A DNA stretch of 14,340 nt from Prevotellaceae bacterium UBA2718. Its GTDB lineage: Bacteria > Bacteroidota > Bacteroidia > Bacteroidales > Bacteroidaceae. Location: positions 11,016-25,355 of the forward strand of contig DEKQ01000010.1 of NCBI GenBank assembly GCA_002353975.1. Direction: 5' to 3'. Both the position numbers and the translations under genes were made by a program. Below the pieces are notes generated by a model, which saw nothing but the letters and a program-made list of their open reading frames with translations, was not told the DNA's origin and did not search any database. This document shows, piece by piece, positions 6,874 to 14,340 of the stretch (position 1 is the first letter of the stretch; each line of letters begins with the position of its first letter).

Positions 6874-9114
6874 TTAGTCTTCGATGCCCATTTCCTGTAG
6901 CAGTCGCTGTGAGCCGTTCCATTGTTTCATGAAGAACAGTATGTAGCGTATATCCACGCAGATGGTGCGTGCCAGTGCGGTGTCAAAGCGTATGTCGTCG
7001 GCCAGGCTGTCCCAGTTGCCATCAAAGGCCAGTCCTATGAGCTGTCCGTTGCCATTAATCACTGGCGAACCGCTGTTGCCGCCGGTGATGTCGTTGTTCG
7101 TAAGGAAACACAGGTTGAGTGTGTTGCTCACGGTGTCAGTGAAGATACCGTATGTCTTCGTGTCTATCATCGCGCGGATGTGCGGCTCCACATAGTAATC
7201 GCTGTTGTCTCCGCCTAATAACATCTTTTCAGAGAGCGACTGCGCGGTGGTGTAATAGCCTGAATTATAGCCCGCAATGCTGTAGCCTCCCACCTGTCCG
7301 TAGCTGACGCGCATGGTGAAATTGGCATCGCTATAGTGTGGCAGGCCCTCTTCTATCTGCAATTTTGCGGCACAGAGCAGCCGCTCCTGCGTATCGATGC
7401 TGTCGCTGAGCGGCGGATCAATGACCATCTTCAGGTCGGCAAGCGTTTCCATGAGTGAGGTGCTGAACTCTATTCCGATGTCTTTCTTCAGCTTACGCGT
7501 GGTGAGAACGGGTATCTTGGCTCCTTTCTTAAACAGTATGCTGTTATTGAAAATGTCCTCCACATACTTGTGATAGTCGCCCTGATACTGCTCATCGACG
7601 CGCTTGTAGAACGTGGGCAGATAGCCTGCCTTGAGGGCTTCGGGCTTCAGTTGCTCGCGGTAGTTGCGCATCAGTGCGGCCATTACGTCGATGTCCAAGG
7701 CCTTGTCCCAGGTGTCGCTGTTGTCGTCGAACATGGTGTATTGCCTCCTTGGATGCTTTACCGGACCGTGTACGGGCATACCGTTGAAATATCTGTGTGC
7801 CCTTCTGGCCAGCTCGTTGTTGCTCTGGCGCATGAAGCTTTCGCGGAACATGGTATATGTATGCTGCGCCACGGCACGCTCCTCATAGTACTTTTTCAGC
7901 TTGCCGAGGTCCAATCCGGGATAGTGCAGCGTGTCTATTATCGCTTCCATCTGGCGTTTTATGCCGATAATACCGATAGAATCGATACATTTGTTCATTC
8001 CGATGGCATTCTTCCAGTAGTTGCAGCTGCTGGCATACTTGGCATCATACTTTATCCTGACGGCTTCAGATGCCTCCATGTGACGCTTCATCACCTGCTG
8101 TTTCACGCCCCTCACCTGCCATGTCGGGGCATTCTTGCAGTTCCTCATCTCCTCTATCCCGTAGCTGCTGAGGTATCGCTCCGTGGAGCCGGGGTAGCCG
8201 ATGGTCATGGCAAAGTCACCCTCGCGGTAGCCGTTGGTGCTGATGGGGATGTAGTGTTTGGACAGCAAGGGCTTGTTGTCCTTGCTGTATGGAGCGGGCG
8301 CACCGCTGTCAGGGTCGGCATAGATGCGGAAGACGGAGAAGTCGCACGTCTGTCGCGGCCACATCCAGTTGTCTGTCTCGCCGCCAAATTTGCCCATAGA
8401 CTTGCTGGGCGTGAATACTAAACGCACGTCGGGGTAGCTCTGATATGTCGTGGCATAATAGGCGTTGCCCTCAAAGAACGGTGTAATCTCAACGTAATAG
8501 GTGGAGTCGATGCCCTTGACACGTTCTGTCATATCCTCCTCTAAGGAGTCGATGAGCGCCCCCTGGTCAAAGGATGTCATTTCTTTTATGCCCAGCGAAT
8601 CGAGCAACGGCGTTATGTCTTCCTGCCTGCGCATGAACGCTACGAAGGTGTTCTCGGCGGGAAGCTCGTCTGACAGTTCCTTTGCGCAGAAGCCGTCGCG
8701 CAGATAATTGTTCTCTACCGTGGAGAGATTCCTTATAGCATCAAAGCCGCAATGGTGGTTGGTCATTACCAGTCCCGAGGGCGACACCACCACTCCTGTG
8801 CAGAAACCGCTGAAGTTCACCACTGCCGAGGCTGCCGTGGCATTCTTGCTCCGTTTCTCTCCGCAAGCGTCACAGAGTGCCGAGCACTTGCTCCTGTTCC
8901 CTTTGCAGGCATCGCTATGCGCCGAGCAGCCCAATGAGTCATCATACAGCCATGTGCGGGGCAACGTGAAGCCCTCTTCGCGCATCTGTTCATATACAAC
9001 GTCAGGCAGATTGAAGAGTGTCCACATGCCTTCGTCGGCATGAGCTACCTCCCAACATCCCCCAAGGGGGAAGAGAAGGATGAAGTAAAGTATTATCTTT
9101 CGTATATTTATCAT
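6874..9114 (-). CDS. S46 dipeptidyl-peptidase, DPP7-like
   Basis: A 746-residue exported serine peptidase of family S46, which releases dipeptides from peptide N-termini in the periplasm; these bacteria use such peptides as nutrients. The start at 9114 gives MINIRKIILYFILLFPLGGC..AHA, a signal peptide; the open frame runs further upstream but would overlap the previous gene and encode no signal. PLGGC is a possible weak lipobox. Catalytic residues: H121 (TNHHCGFDAI), D258 (RQTCDFSVFR) and S681 (GGNSGSP). The spacings of 137 and 423 residues fit those I recall for P. gingivalis DPP7. The S1-specificity position, Ser+18, is G699 (AFDGNW), as in DPP7 (hydrophobic P1), not the Arg of DPP11 (acidic P1). 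About 30 residues longer than usual because of a Cys-rich insertion at 63-90. It follows a terminator, and no promoter box is visible upstream. Confidence 0.9.
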   Translation of the reverse strand: MINIRKIILYFILLFPLGGCWEVAHADEGMWTLFNLPDVVYEQMREEGFTLPRTWLYDDSLGCSAHSDACKGNRSKCSALCDACGEKRSKNATAASAVVNFSGFCTGVVVSPSGLVMTNHHCGFDAIRNLSTVENNYLRDGFCAKELSDELPAENTFVAFMRRQEDITPLLDSLGIKEMTSFDQGALIDSLEEDMTERVKGIDSTYYVEITPFFEGNAYYATTYQSYPDVRLVFTPSKSMGKFGGETDNWMWPRQTCDFSVFRIYADPDSGAPAPYSKDNKPLLSKHYIPISTNGYREGDFAMTIGYPGSTERYLSSYGIEEMRNCKNAPTWQVRGVKQQVMKRHMEASEAVRIKYDAKYASSCNYWKNAIGMNKCIDSIGIIGIKRQMEAIIDTLHYPGLDLGKLKKYYEERAVAQHTYTMFRESFMRQSNNELARRAHRYFNGMPVHGPVKHPRRQYTMFDDNSDTWDKALDIDVMAALMRNYREQLKPEALKAGYLPTFYKRVDEQYQGDYHKYVEDIFNNSILFKKGAKIPVLTTRKLKKDIGIEFSTSLMETLADLKMVIDPPLSDSIDTQERLLCAAKLQIEEGLPHYSDANFTMRVSYGQVGGYSIAGYNSGYYTTAQSLSEKMLLGGDNSDYYVEPHIRAMIDTKTYGIFTDTVSNTLNLCFLTNNDITGGNSGSPVINGNGQLIGLAFDGNWDSLADDIRFDTALARTICVDIRYILFFMKQWNGSQRLLQEMGIED
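8845..8928 (-). repeat. 42-bp tandem duplication in the S46 peptidase gene
   Basis: Two adjacent 42-bp units, 8887-8928 and 8845-8886, match at 30 of 42 positions by my hand count. They are in frame and encode CSAHSDACKGNRSK (residues 63-76) and CSALCDACGEKRSK (77-90), 9 of 14 identical. The copies have diverged, so the duplication is not recent. It lies just before the conserved FSGFCTG strand that leads to the catalytic His. Confidence 0.85.
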
Positions 9115-9131
9115 TCTTTCTTTTTTGTATG

Positions 9132-9153
9132 TATGGCGGTCGTTTCCACCATA
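9132..9153 (-). promoter_or_regulatory. Leader hairpin before the S46 peptidase gene
   Basis: On the minus strand TATGGTGG (9153-9146), loop AAACGA, CCGCCATA (9139-9132) form an 8-bp stem directly after the T-run of the preceding terminator and 17 bp before ATG 9114. One pair is G.U in minus-strand RNA and C.A on the other strand, which supports a leftward transcript. It may protect the 5' end of a processed or read-through peptidase mRNA; that role is a guess. Confidence 0.45.
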
Positions 9154-9182
9154 AAAAAACGGACGCAACACAGGCAGCGTCC
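9153..9182 (-). terminator. Terminator after the lyase-like gene
   Basis: On the minus strand GGACGC (9182-9177), a 10-nt loop, GCGTCC (9166-9161), then G and seven T (9159-9153). It begins 57 bp after the stop codon of the lyase-like gene and would separate that operon from the S46 peptidase gene. The stem is only 6 bp, so it may leak. Confidence 0.75.
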
Positions 9183-9202
9183 TTATAAGAGGATGGTCCA
9201 CA

Positions 9203-9239
9203 CCCTTCTCTCCCGCTGAGGGGAGGGCAGGAGGGGGCT
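9203..9239. repeat. C/G-rich intergenic element with small hairpin
   Basis: This strand-biased tract (C-rich on the minus strand) holds a CTCCC/GGGAG hairpin (9210-9214 with 9221-9225) right after the stop codon of the lyase-like gene. CTCCC-type tracts of this kind look like dispersed intergenic repeats of Bacteroidales, but I cannot confirm copies elsewhere. A related tract lies inside the GH106 gene near 1137-1183. Confidence 0.4.
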
Positions 9240-11042
9240 TTATTTGATTTTCAGCGTAGCCTTGCCGACTATCTTTCCGCTGTTCAAACCGAGTCCGATG
9301 CGGTAGAGATGCTTTCCCCACATAGCCTCAATCGCGGGGTCTATCTTGTCGGAAATGTCTTCAACGCCGGCAGTCATCCAGCCTATGGGGTAGCTGATGG
9401 TGTGCCTGCCAAGCTTTATCTGCCCGGGTCGGGACACGTCAGGCTTTACGGGAGTGATGAAGATGAGTCTTGAGGCGGCCTTTAGGGTCTTGAGGTTGAT
9501 GTCTTCTGTCAGCCTTATCTCCTCCCCGTCCATTGTGATAGTGCGTTGCCATGATGCTGCGGCAGCGTCCTCTGGGTATGCGCTTGCCAGCTCAAGAGTC
9601 AGGCTGTTGTCGCTCTCTTCCATCACCGCAGCGGCGTATAGCTTGCCCTCCCGCTGACTGTAGCCGTTGATGAGCGGCGCATTGTGATAGGCCGTCTGCA
9701 TGGTCCAGATGGTATAGCGCTCCTTGCTGAACGTCTTGTCGGTGTATTCGCCTGTGCCGCAGTCTATCAGAAGCGGCTCGCCATCGGCATAAACGATGAA
9801 CGAACCCACGTCGTTGTGGTTGTGATTCTCGCCGTTGTGGCCTCCTTTGTAGGCGCAGAAGAGACCCTTCTTGCCCGCGCTCTTTTTGTTCAGGGGGCTT
9901 CGGAAAGTCTTCACCTGCAGGTCCGGGTACCACGCTGTCGTTGTGGGCTCAGAAGGTTGCTCCTGTTTCAGTTGGTCGGTCAATGACAGCAACAGCAGCT
10001 CACGTCCCAAGGCGGGGAAGTTTCCGCTCTTCTCATACAGCCGTGCTGGCTCCTGCCAGAAGTTCTTTTCCTTTGCTATATAGGCTGCGAGCGAACGCAT
10101 CTGCGGGTCGTTAAGGTATATGGCAAAGGGATATAGCACGTTCAGCTGCACTACGCTGCGGTTCTCATGGGTGTCGGCAAAGGTCACGCAGTAGCCGTTT
10201 CCTATATACATATTATATATATATGCACCCATACGCGCCACTTTCTCCTTCTTGTAGTCCGTCAGGGTGACGTTTGCCAGCCCTTCTTTCTTCATTATAT
10301 CGAGCAGCCTGAGACATTCAAACAGCGATGCAGCGGCCCTGTCCCAATAGCCTGTACCCTCGTCACAGCCGCCGTCATCGGGGTAGCCGTCAATGAAAGC
10401 GCGCAGGCAACCTTCTATCTCGGTCACCGCCTGCTGGCGCTTTGTGGCATCATCCTCATAGAGATATGCGCATGTCAGCCAGTTGGAGCATATCCACGGG
10501 TTCCAGTTCATTGATGCTTTCTTCCACCAATACCTTGTGCCCAGAGCCGGTGTCAGCATACGGCGCTTCAGCTCCCGGCCTATGGTGGCGGTCATTCCAG
10601 GGCGTGCGGCATCCAGTCGCTCGCCCAGTGCCTTGCCCGTCCATGCGAGGAGGGAGGCTGATTCGGCGTTGAAAAGATCTACCGTCTGGTCGTCATCCCT
10701 CGGCGTGTCATGCTTGTAATGTGCGGGAATACCCCACCATTTCTCTGCCAGCATACTGTCGATGCCTGCGAGGATGGAGGGCATGAAACGTCCCTTCTGC
10801 TCCGCTACCTCGGCTATCACGAGTGATGCCAGTTGGCGGCGGCGTGCAAAGACCTGTCCTTCATACTCCACGCGGTTGCCGTCAGTGCGGTATCTGGCGA
10901 ACGATGTCATGGACAGAGCTTCCCAAGGCTTGCCCAGATACTGCTCGCCTAACGACACATAGGACCGCAGGTTCAGCTCCTGGCAGAAGATATCCTGCGA
11001 TAACAGCAGTGAAAAAAGTAATAGAAAGAGTTTATGCAACAA
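9240..11042 (-). CDS. Secreted heparinase II/III-fold protein, putative polysaccharide lyase
   Basis: A 600-residue exported protein: signal peptide 1-20 (MLHKLFLLLFSLLLSQDIFC), an alpha/alpha-toroid of about 30-360 (with NWNPW at 179-183 and GYWDRAA at 231-237), then a heparinase II/III-type beta-sandwich from about 375. The metal-binding signature seen in heparinase II is present: H407 and H409 in ENHNHND, D427 (LIDCGTGEYT) and H453 (QTAYHNAPL); H409, D427 and H453 would hold the zinc. Such enzymes cleave uronic-acid-containing polysaccharides by beta-elimination; the substrate cannot be told from sequence. No in-frame ATG exists between the upstream stop and the signal peptide; the start used here is TTG 11042 (a second TTG follows, and ATT lies at 11051). 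It lies 29 bp after the cotransporter gene, so probably the same operon. The C-terminal IKLGRHTISYPIG..GKATLKIK strands look complete. Confidence 0.8.
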   Translation of the reverse strand: MLHKLFLLLFSLLLSQDIFCQELNLRSYVSLGEQYLGKPWEALSMTSFARYRTDGNRVEYEGQVFARRRQLASLVIAEVAEQKGRFMPSILAGIDSMLAEKWWGIPAHYKHDTPRDDDQTVDLFNAESASLLAWTGKALGERLDAARPGMTATIGRELKRRMLTPALGTRYWWKKASMNWNPWICSNWLTCAYLYEDDATKRQQAVTEIEGCLRAFIDGYPDDGGCDEGTGYWDRAAASLFECLRLLDIMKKEGLANVTLTDYKKEKVARMGAYIYNMYIGNGYCVTFADTHENRSVVQLNVLYPFAIYLNDPQMRSLAAYIAKEKNFWQEPARLYEKSGNFPALGRELLLLSLTDQLKQEQPSEPTTTAWYPDLQVKTFRSPLNKKSAGKKGLFCAYKGGHNGENHNHNDVGSFIVYADGEPLLIDCGTGEYTDKTFSKERYTIWTMQTAYHNAPLINGYSQREGKLYAAAVMEESDNSLTLELASAYPEDAAAASWQRTITMDGEEIRLTEDINLKTLKAASRLIFITPVKPDVSRPGQIKLGRHTISYPIGWMTAGVEDISDKIDPAIEAMWGKHLYRIGLGLNSGKIVGKATLKIK

Positions 11043-11062
11043 TTCGTTAATTTGTTAATTCG
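11043..11062. repeat. Octamer tandem repeat between two operon genes
   Basis: TTCGTTAA (11043-11050), TTTGTTAA (11051-11058), TTCG (11059-11062): two and a half 8-bp units in the 29-bp gap between the cotransporter stop and the TTG start of the lyase-like gene. It supplies the AT-rich, unstructured upstream sequence that Bacteroidetes translation starts favour. An ATG just before it (11066) opens only a three-codon frame ending TAA. Confidence 0.6.
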
Positions 11063-11071
11063 ACATCCGTA

Positions 11072-12784
11072 TTACGCGCCCAGCTTGGCCTGTACCACGT
11101 TCACAACGTAGTCGCCCAGCTTCTCGCACTCGCTGATAAGGTCGATATACATCGTTCCGATGGAGTAGTCGTACTCATGGTCATTGATGGCCTGGATGTT
11201 GTCGGCCTTCAGTTTGTCACGCAGTTCGTTGATGTTGTCCTCAATGCGATATGTCTCTTCGATGTGCTGATCCTCACGGCGCCCCTCAATGACATGGTTC
11301 ATCTGCGTGAGAGATTCGTCAGTCAGCTTCATCATGTTGTGTATCTGTTCATACTGTTTCTCAGTGAAATCGTTGTTTGACTGCATACGGCGCTTCATGG
11401 TGCGGGCCAGATTGTAGCAGGAATCACCGATACTCTCCAGCTCAGACACCTGACGCAGCATCAGGCGGATCTTCCATTTCGTCTCGTCAGAGAGGTGCGC
11501 GTCGCTCACCTGCTCCAGGTAGTTGGCTATCTCAAGCTCCATATTGTCGCTGATACCCTCATATTTTGCTATGCGCTCAAAGATCTTTTCAAACTTCTCC
11601 TTGTTGCGTTCGGCGAGCAAATCACACGATATTCCGAACATCCGCTGCATCCTTACGCCGAAGAGGGTAATCTCTTTCTGTGCCTGAAGTACCGAGATTT
11701 CCGGTGTCTTCATGATGCCGGCAGAGATATATTGCAGGCGCATATCCTCTTCCTCGTCTGGCTTTTCCTGCTTTATCACGTGGCATACGAGGCGCTCTAT
11801 CTGTGGTATGAACCATATCAGGATGCCCGTATTGATGAGGTTGAAGCAGGTATGGAATGCTGCCAGCACGAAGCTCAGCTTTGCAGCATTGGCCAGGAAG
11901 GCTGCCTGTCCGGCTGTTTCCTTTGTCATTGCCACGTCATATCCCACTAATGAGCACACCATATCCACGAACGGACGGAATACCATCAGCACCCAGCAGA
12001 CGCCGAAGATATTGAAGAACATGTGTGCGAAAGCCGCACGGCGTGCCTGCGTGCCGGCAGACAGGGCCACGATGTTGGAGGTCACGGTGGTACCGATGTT
12101 CTCGCCCATCACGAGCGCTATGCCCTGATAGATGGGCAGGACGCCGCTGGAGCAGAGTATCATCGTTATTGCCATCACAGCCGCACTGGACTGTACGCAC
12201 GTTGTCAGCACGCCGCCGATGAGCAGGAACAACAGGGTGGTTGTGAAACTGTTCGGGTCAAACGATGAGAAGAAAGCCAGCACAGCCTCGTTTTCGCCCA
12301 GGTGTATGTCTATGCCGGTCTGCCTCAGAGTGCCGAGACCCAGGAACATGAAGGCGATACCAAAAAGAAAATCGCCTATCACGCGGTGGTTCTTCCTGTA
12401 TATCAGGATGATTGCCATGAAGAACACGGGATAGACGAAGTCTGTGATGTTGAATGAAAAGCCTGCCGACATAATCCACGCCGTCAGCGTTGTACCGATG
12501 TTTGCGCCCATGATGACACTGATAGCCTGGGCCAATGTCAGCAGTCCGGCAGATACGAAGCTCACCGTCATCACCGTCGTGGCGGTGGAAGACTGCACGG
12601 CAGCGGTCACCAATGTGCCTGTCAGCATACCCGTGAAACGGTTGGTCGTCATTGCTCCCAGCACGTGGCGCAGCTGCGGACCGGCCATTTTCTGAAGTGC
12701 ATCACTCATCGTCTTCATGCCATACATGAGCAGGGCCAGCGATCCTAACAGCCTGAAGGAAAGTAATAGATAGTCTTGTGTCAT
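11072..12784 (-). CDS. Na+/phosphate cotransporter family protein with PhoU-like tail
   Basis: A 570-residue inner-membrane protein of the PNaS (NptA-like) family, which couples Na+ to phosphate movement. The membrane part (about 1-345) has the two inverted repeats expected of the family, each with a QSS motif (64-66 in AAVQSSTATT; 198-200 in CVQSSAAVMA) followed by GANIGTT (93-99) or GENIGTT (227-233). The C-terminal third (about 370-565) is helical and PhoU-like, with ESIGDSCYNLAR and ISECEKLGDYVVNV. Many bacterial members of this build exist, and whether they import or export phosphate varies. The start ATG overlaps the flippase stop as ATGA, indicating translational coupling. The pairing of a phosphate transporter with a flippase is conserved-looking but not mechanistically explained. 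Confidence 0.92.
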   Translation of the reverse strand: MTQDYLLLSFRLLGSLALLMYGMKTMSDALQKMAGPQLRHVLGAMTTNRFTGMLTGTLVTAAVQSSTATTVMTVSFVSAGLLTLAQAISVIMGANIGTTLTAWIMSAGFSFNITDFVYPVFFMAIILIYRKNHRVIGDFLFGIAFMFLGLGTLRQTGIDIHLGENEAVLAFFSSFDPNSFTTTLLFLLIGGVLTTCVQSSAAVMAITMILCSSGVLPIYQGIALVMGENIGTTVTSNIVALSAGTQARRAAFAHMFFNIFGVCWVLMVFRPFVDMVCSLVGYDVAMTKETAGQAAFLANAAKLSFVLAAFHTCFNLINTGILIWFIPQIERLVCHVIKQEKPDEEEDMRLQYISAGIMKTPEISVLQAQKEITLFGVRMQRMFGISCDLLAERNKEKFEKIFERIAKYEGISDNMELEIANYLEQVSDAHLSDETKWKIRLMLRQVSELESIGDSCYNLARTMKRRMQSNNDFTEKQYEQIHNMMKLTDESLTQMNHVIEGRREDQHIEETYRIEDNINELRDKLKADNIQAINDHEYDYSIGTMYIDLISECEKLGDYVVNVVQAKLGA

Positions 12785-14301
12785 CGTTTGGTCTTTATGA
12801 TGTAAAGTATATAGATGGCAATTAAAAGTGTATTGCTAAGTATCTGCCAGACGGTTGGCAGCAGTGTGCTGACGTCTGTCATGACGTAATAGAGCACTAC
12901 GGTCAACGCTACGTAGCCCCCGAGGGTCTTGAGGTCATAGTCAATGGGGTACTTACGCTGTCCCACCAAGTATGAAAGCACCATCGCCGTACCGTAACCT
13001 GCCACGCCGCCCCAAGCGCAAGCCATGTAGCTATACTGTGGGATAAATATCAGATTTACGGCTATGAGCACCGTGCAGCCCGCTAAGGAGAACCACGCCC
13101 CCCAGATTGTCTTGTCGATGAGCTTATACCAGAAGGAGAGGTTGAAATACACTCCCATCATTATTTCGGCCATCATCACTATGGGCACCACGCGCAGTCC
13201 GGCGCGATAATCCTCACCGATGATGTATTGCAGCAGAGGCATGTAGCCCACCACGCACAGGAATGCGAACAGAGTTCCCATGAGGAAGAACCTCATAGCA
13301 TTGGCCTGTGTGGCTTTGCTGTCATCCTCAGAGGTGCCCTTGCCGCCTGCGTTGCTGCCACGCTTACCGCTCAGACGGAATACTATCGGCTCGTATGCGT
13401 AGCGGAAAGCCTGCGTTATCATCGCCATAATCATGGCAATCTTCACGCACGCACCGTAGATGCCAAGCTGCACTTGCGCCTCGCGGGGATCGGGATAGAC
13501 CATTGGGAAGAGCATCTTGTCGGCGGTCTGGTTCAGTATTCCCGCTATGCCCAGCACCAGGATGGGCCACGAATAGCTCAGCATACGCCTGCACAGCGAT
13601 ACCCAACTGCCATTAGCGACAGCGCTTCCTGCCTGCATCGCTGCTGCATCAGGAGCGTTGGAACCGCAGAATCTGAACTCAGCGACGAGCTCAGGGATAA
13701 AGAAAAATGTGATAAAACCTGTGCATAGCAGGTTAAGGAAGAATACGTAATAGACATCCGTAAGCCCTAATCCTACGAAAACCAGCAGGTTGAGGCCGAT
13801 GTTCAGGGCGATAAACAGCAGCTTGAGCGTGGCAAACTTTATCGCTTTCCCCTTAAATCTAAGGTATGAGAATGGTATAGCCTGTATGGCATCCAGCGCC
13901 ACTACACATGCCATTATCTGTATATATAGCCTCTCCGCATCGCCGTCATAGCCTATGGCGTGTGCTATGGGCGTAGTAAAAAGAAATACCGCAGCGAGGA
14001 ATATCACGCTCAGCGTGGTGACGATGCCCAAGGCTGTGCGGAATACCTGATGCGGATTCTCGTCCTCTTTGCTGGCAAAGCGGAAGAACGTAGTCTCCAT
14101 GCCGAATGTGAGGAACACCAGTATCAGCGCCACGTAGGCATAGAGATTGGTCACGATGCCATAGCCGCCGCTCTCGGCACTGATTACGTTTGTATATAGA
14201 GGCACAAGCAGGTAGTTCAGGAACCTGCCGACAATGCTGCTGAGGCCATACACTGCGGTGTCTTTGGCCAGCACTTTCATTCCGCTGTTCGATATATTCA
14301 T
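12781..14301 (-). CDS. Wzx/MATE-like polysaccharide flippase
   Basis: A 506-residue multispanning membrane protein with the N-terminal signature LAKDTAVYGLSSIVGRFLNYLLVPLYT in parts (AKDTAVYG, VPLYT) typical of O-antigen/capsule translocases of the MOP superfamily. These move undecaprenyl-linked oligosaccharides across the inner membrane. About 12-14 hydrophobic segments alternate through the protein; a charged loop (SGKRGSNAGGKGTSEDDSK) sits between segments in the middle. The start at ATG 14301 gives MNISNSGMKV, as in relatives beginning a few residues before GMK; ATG 14280 is an alternative, and would leave a 25-nt leader where 14301 would be almost leaderless. The open frame extends to the window edge only through a TTG, which falls in the promoter, so the gene is considered complete. 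No glycosyltransferases are in view, so the polysaccharide it serves is unknown. Confidence 0.88.
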   Translation of the reverse strand: MNISNSGMKVLAKDTAVYGLSSIVGRFLNYLLVPLYTNVISAESGGYGIVTNLYAYVALILVFLTFGMETTFFRFASKEDENPHQVFRTALGIVTTLSVIFLAAVFLFTTPIAHAIGYDGDAERLYIQIMACVVALDAIQAIPFSYLRFKGKAIKFATLKLLFIALNIGLNLLVFVGLGLTDVYYVFFLNLLCTGFITFFFIPELVAEFRFCGSNAPDAAAMQAGSAVANGSWVSLCRRMLSYSWPILVLGIAGILNQTADKMLFPMVYPDPREAQVQLGIYGACVKIAMIMAMITQAFRYAYEPIVFRLSGKRGSNAGGKGTSEDDSKATQANAMRFFLMGTLFAFLCVVGYMPLLQYIIGEDYRAGLRVVPIVMMAEIMMGVYFNLSFWYKLIDKTIWGAWFSLAGCTVLIAVNLIFIPQYSYMACAWGGVAGYGTAMVLSYLVGQRKYPIDYDLKTLGGYVALTVVLYYVMTDVSTLLPTVWQILSNTLLIAIYILYIIKTKR

Positions 14302-14309
14302 ATCGTGCG

Positions 14310-14340
14310 CAAAGTTACGATTAAGTTTTGAGATATGCAA
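14310..14340 (-). promoter_or_regulatory. Promoter of the flippase operon
   Basis: On the minus strand TAACTTTG (14317-14310) followed by CGCACGA matches TAnnTTTG, and TTG at the window edge (14340-14338) is 20 bp upstream, a usual spacing for the -33 element. The first base of TTTG would lie outside the window. It would drive the flippase, cotransporter and lyase-like genes. Confidence 0.6.

Noticed and set aside
7570..8421. 283-residue open frame on the plus strand
   Set aside because: Fully antisense to the S46 peptidase, whose family motifs are clear; the Val/Leu/His-rich composition is what an antisense frame of such a gene gives.
9115..9321. 69-residue N-terminal extension of the S46 peptidase frame
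   Set aside because: It would overlap the end of the lyase-like gene, cross the terminator and both hairpins, and bury the signal peptide inside the protein.

Overview
This window looks like chromosomal DNA of a Bacteroidales bacterium, most likely Prevotellaceae. The reasons are promoter boxes of the TAnnTTTG type instead of the E. coli -35/-10 pair, poor Shine-Dalgarno sequences, an S46 dipeptidyl-peptidase, and plant- or host-glycan enzymes of the GH106, GH28/GH43 and heparinase-II/III types with export signals. The genus is an inference from gene content and style; no rRNA or other marker is present.

Layout. Positions 1-479 hold no convincing gene. They contain a 9-bp-stem palindrome, an exact-period array of four 22-bp repeats, a short 7-bp tandem repeat and a strong terminator for the leftward gene. 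Positions 480-3767 (minus) encode an exported GH106-type alpha-L-rhamnosidase. A divergent intergenic region follows, with two look-alike promoters and a long, hairpin-rich 5' leader. Positions 4223-6808 (plus) encode a large exported fusion of a GH43-like beta-propeller and a GH28 beta-helix. These two divergent genes form a small pectin / rhamnogalacturonan-type pair, with no SusC/SusD or regulator in view. A 65-bp convergent gap with no terminator that I can recognise separates the fusion gene from a leftward block.

The leftward block, in transcription order from the right edge, is: a Wzx-like polysaccharide flippase (start near 14301, promoter box just upstream); a Na+/phosphate cotransporter-family protein with a PhoU-like tail (ATGA overlap with the flippase gene); a secreted heparinase-II/III-fold lyase-like protein (29 bp downstream, apparently TTG start); a rho-independent terminator; and an exported S46 dipeptidyl-peptidase, DPP7-like. 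The first three probably form one operon. The peptidase gene has no promoter I can recognise and may depend on terminator read-through.

All five main genes look intact. The most unusual points are the 22-bp repeat array, the strand-polarised hairpins in the 5' leader of the GH43-GH28 gene, the departure of both domains of that fusion from textbook catalytic residues, a Cys-rich 14-residue tandem duplication inserted before the catalytic His of the S46 peptidase, and the absence of any ATG start for the lyase-like gene. I do not see a CRISPR array, tRNA, rRNA, transposase or an obviously new defence-type system.
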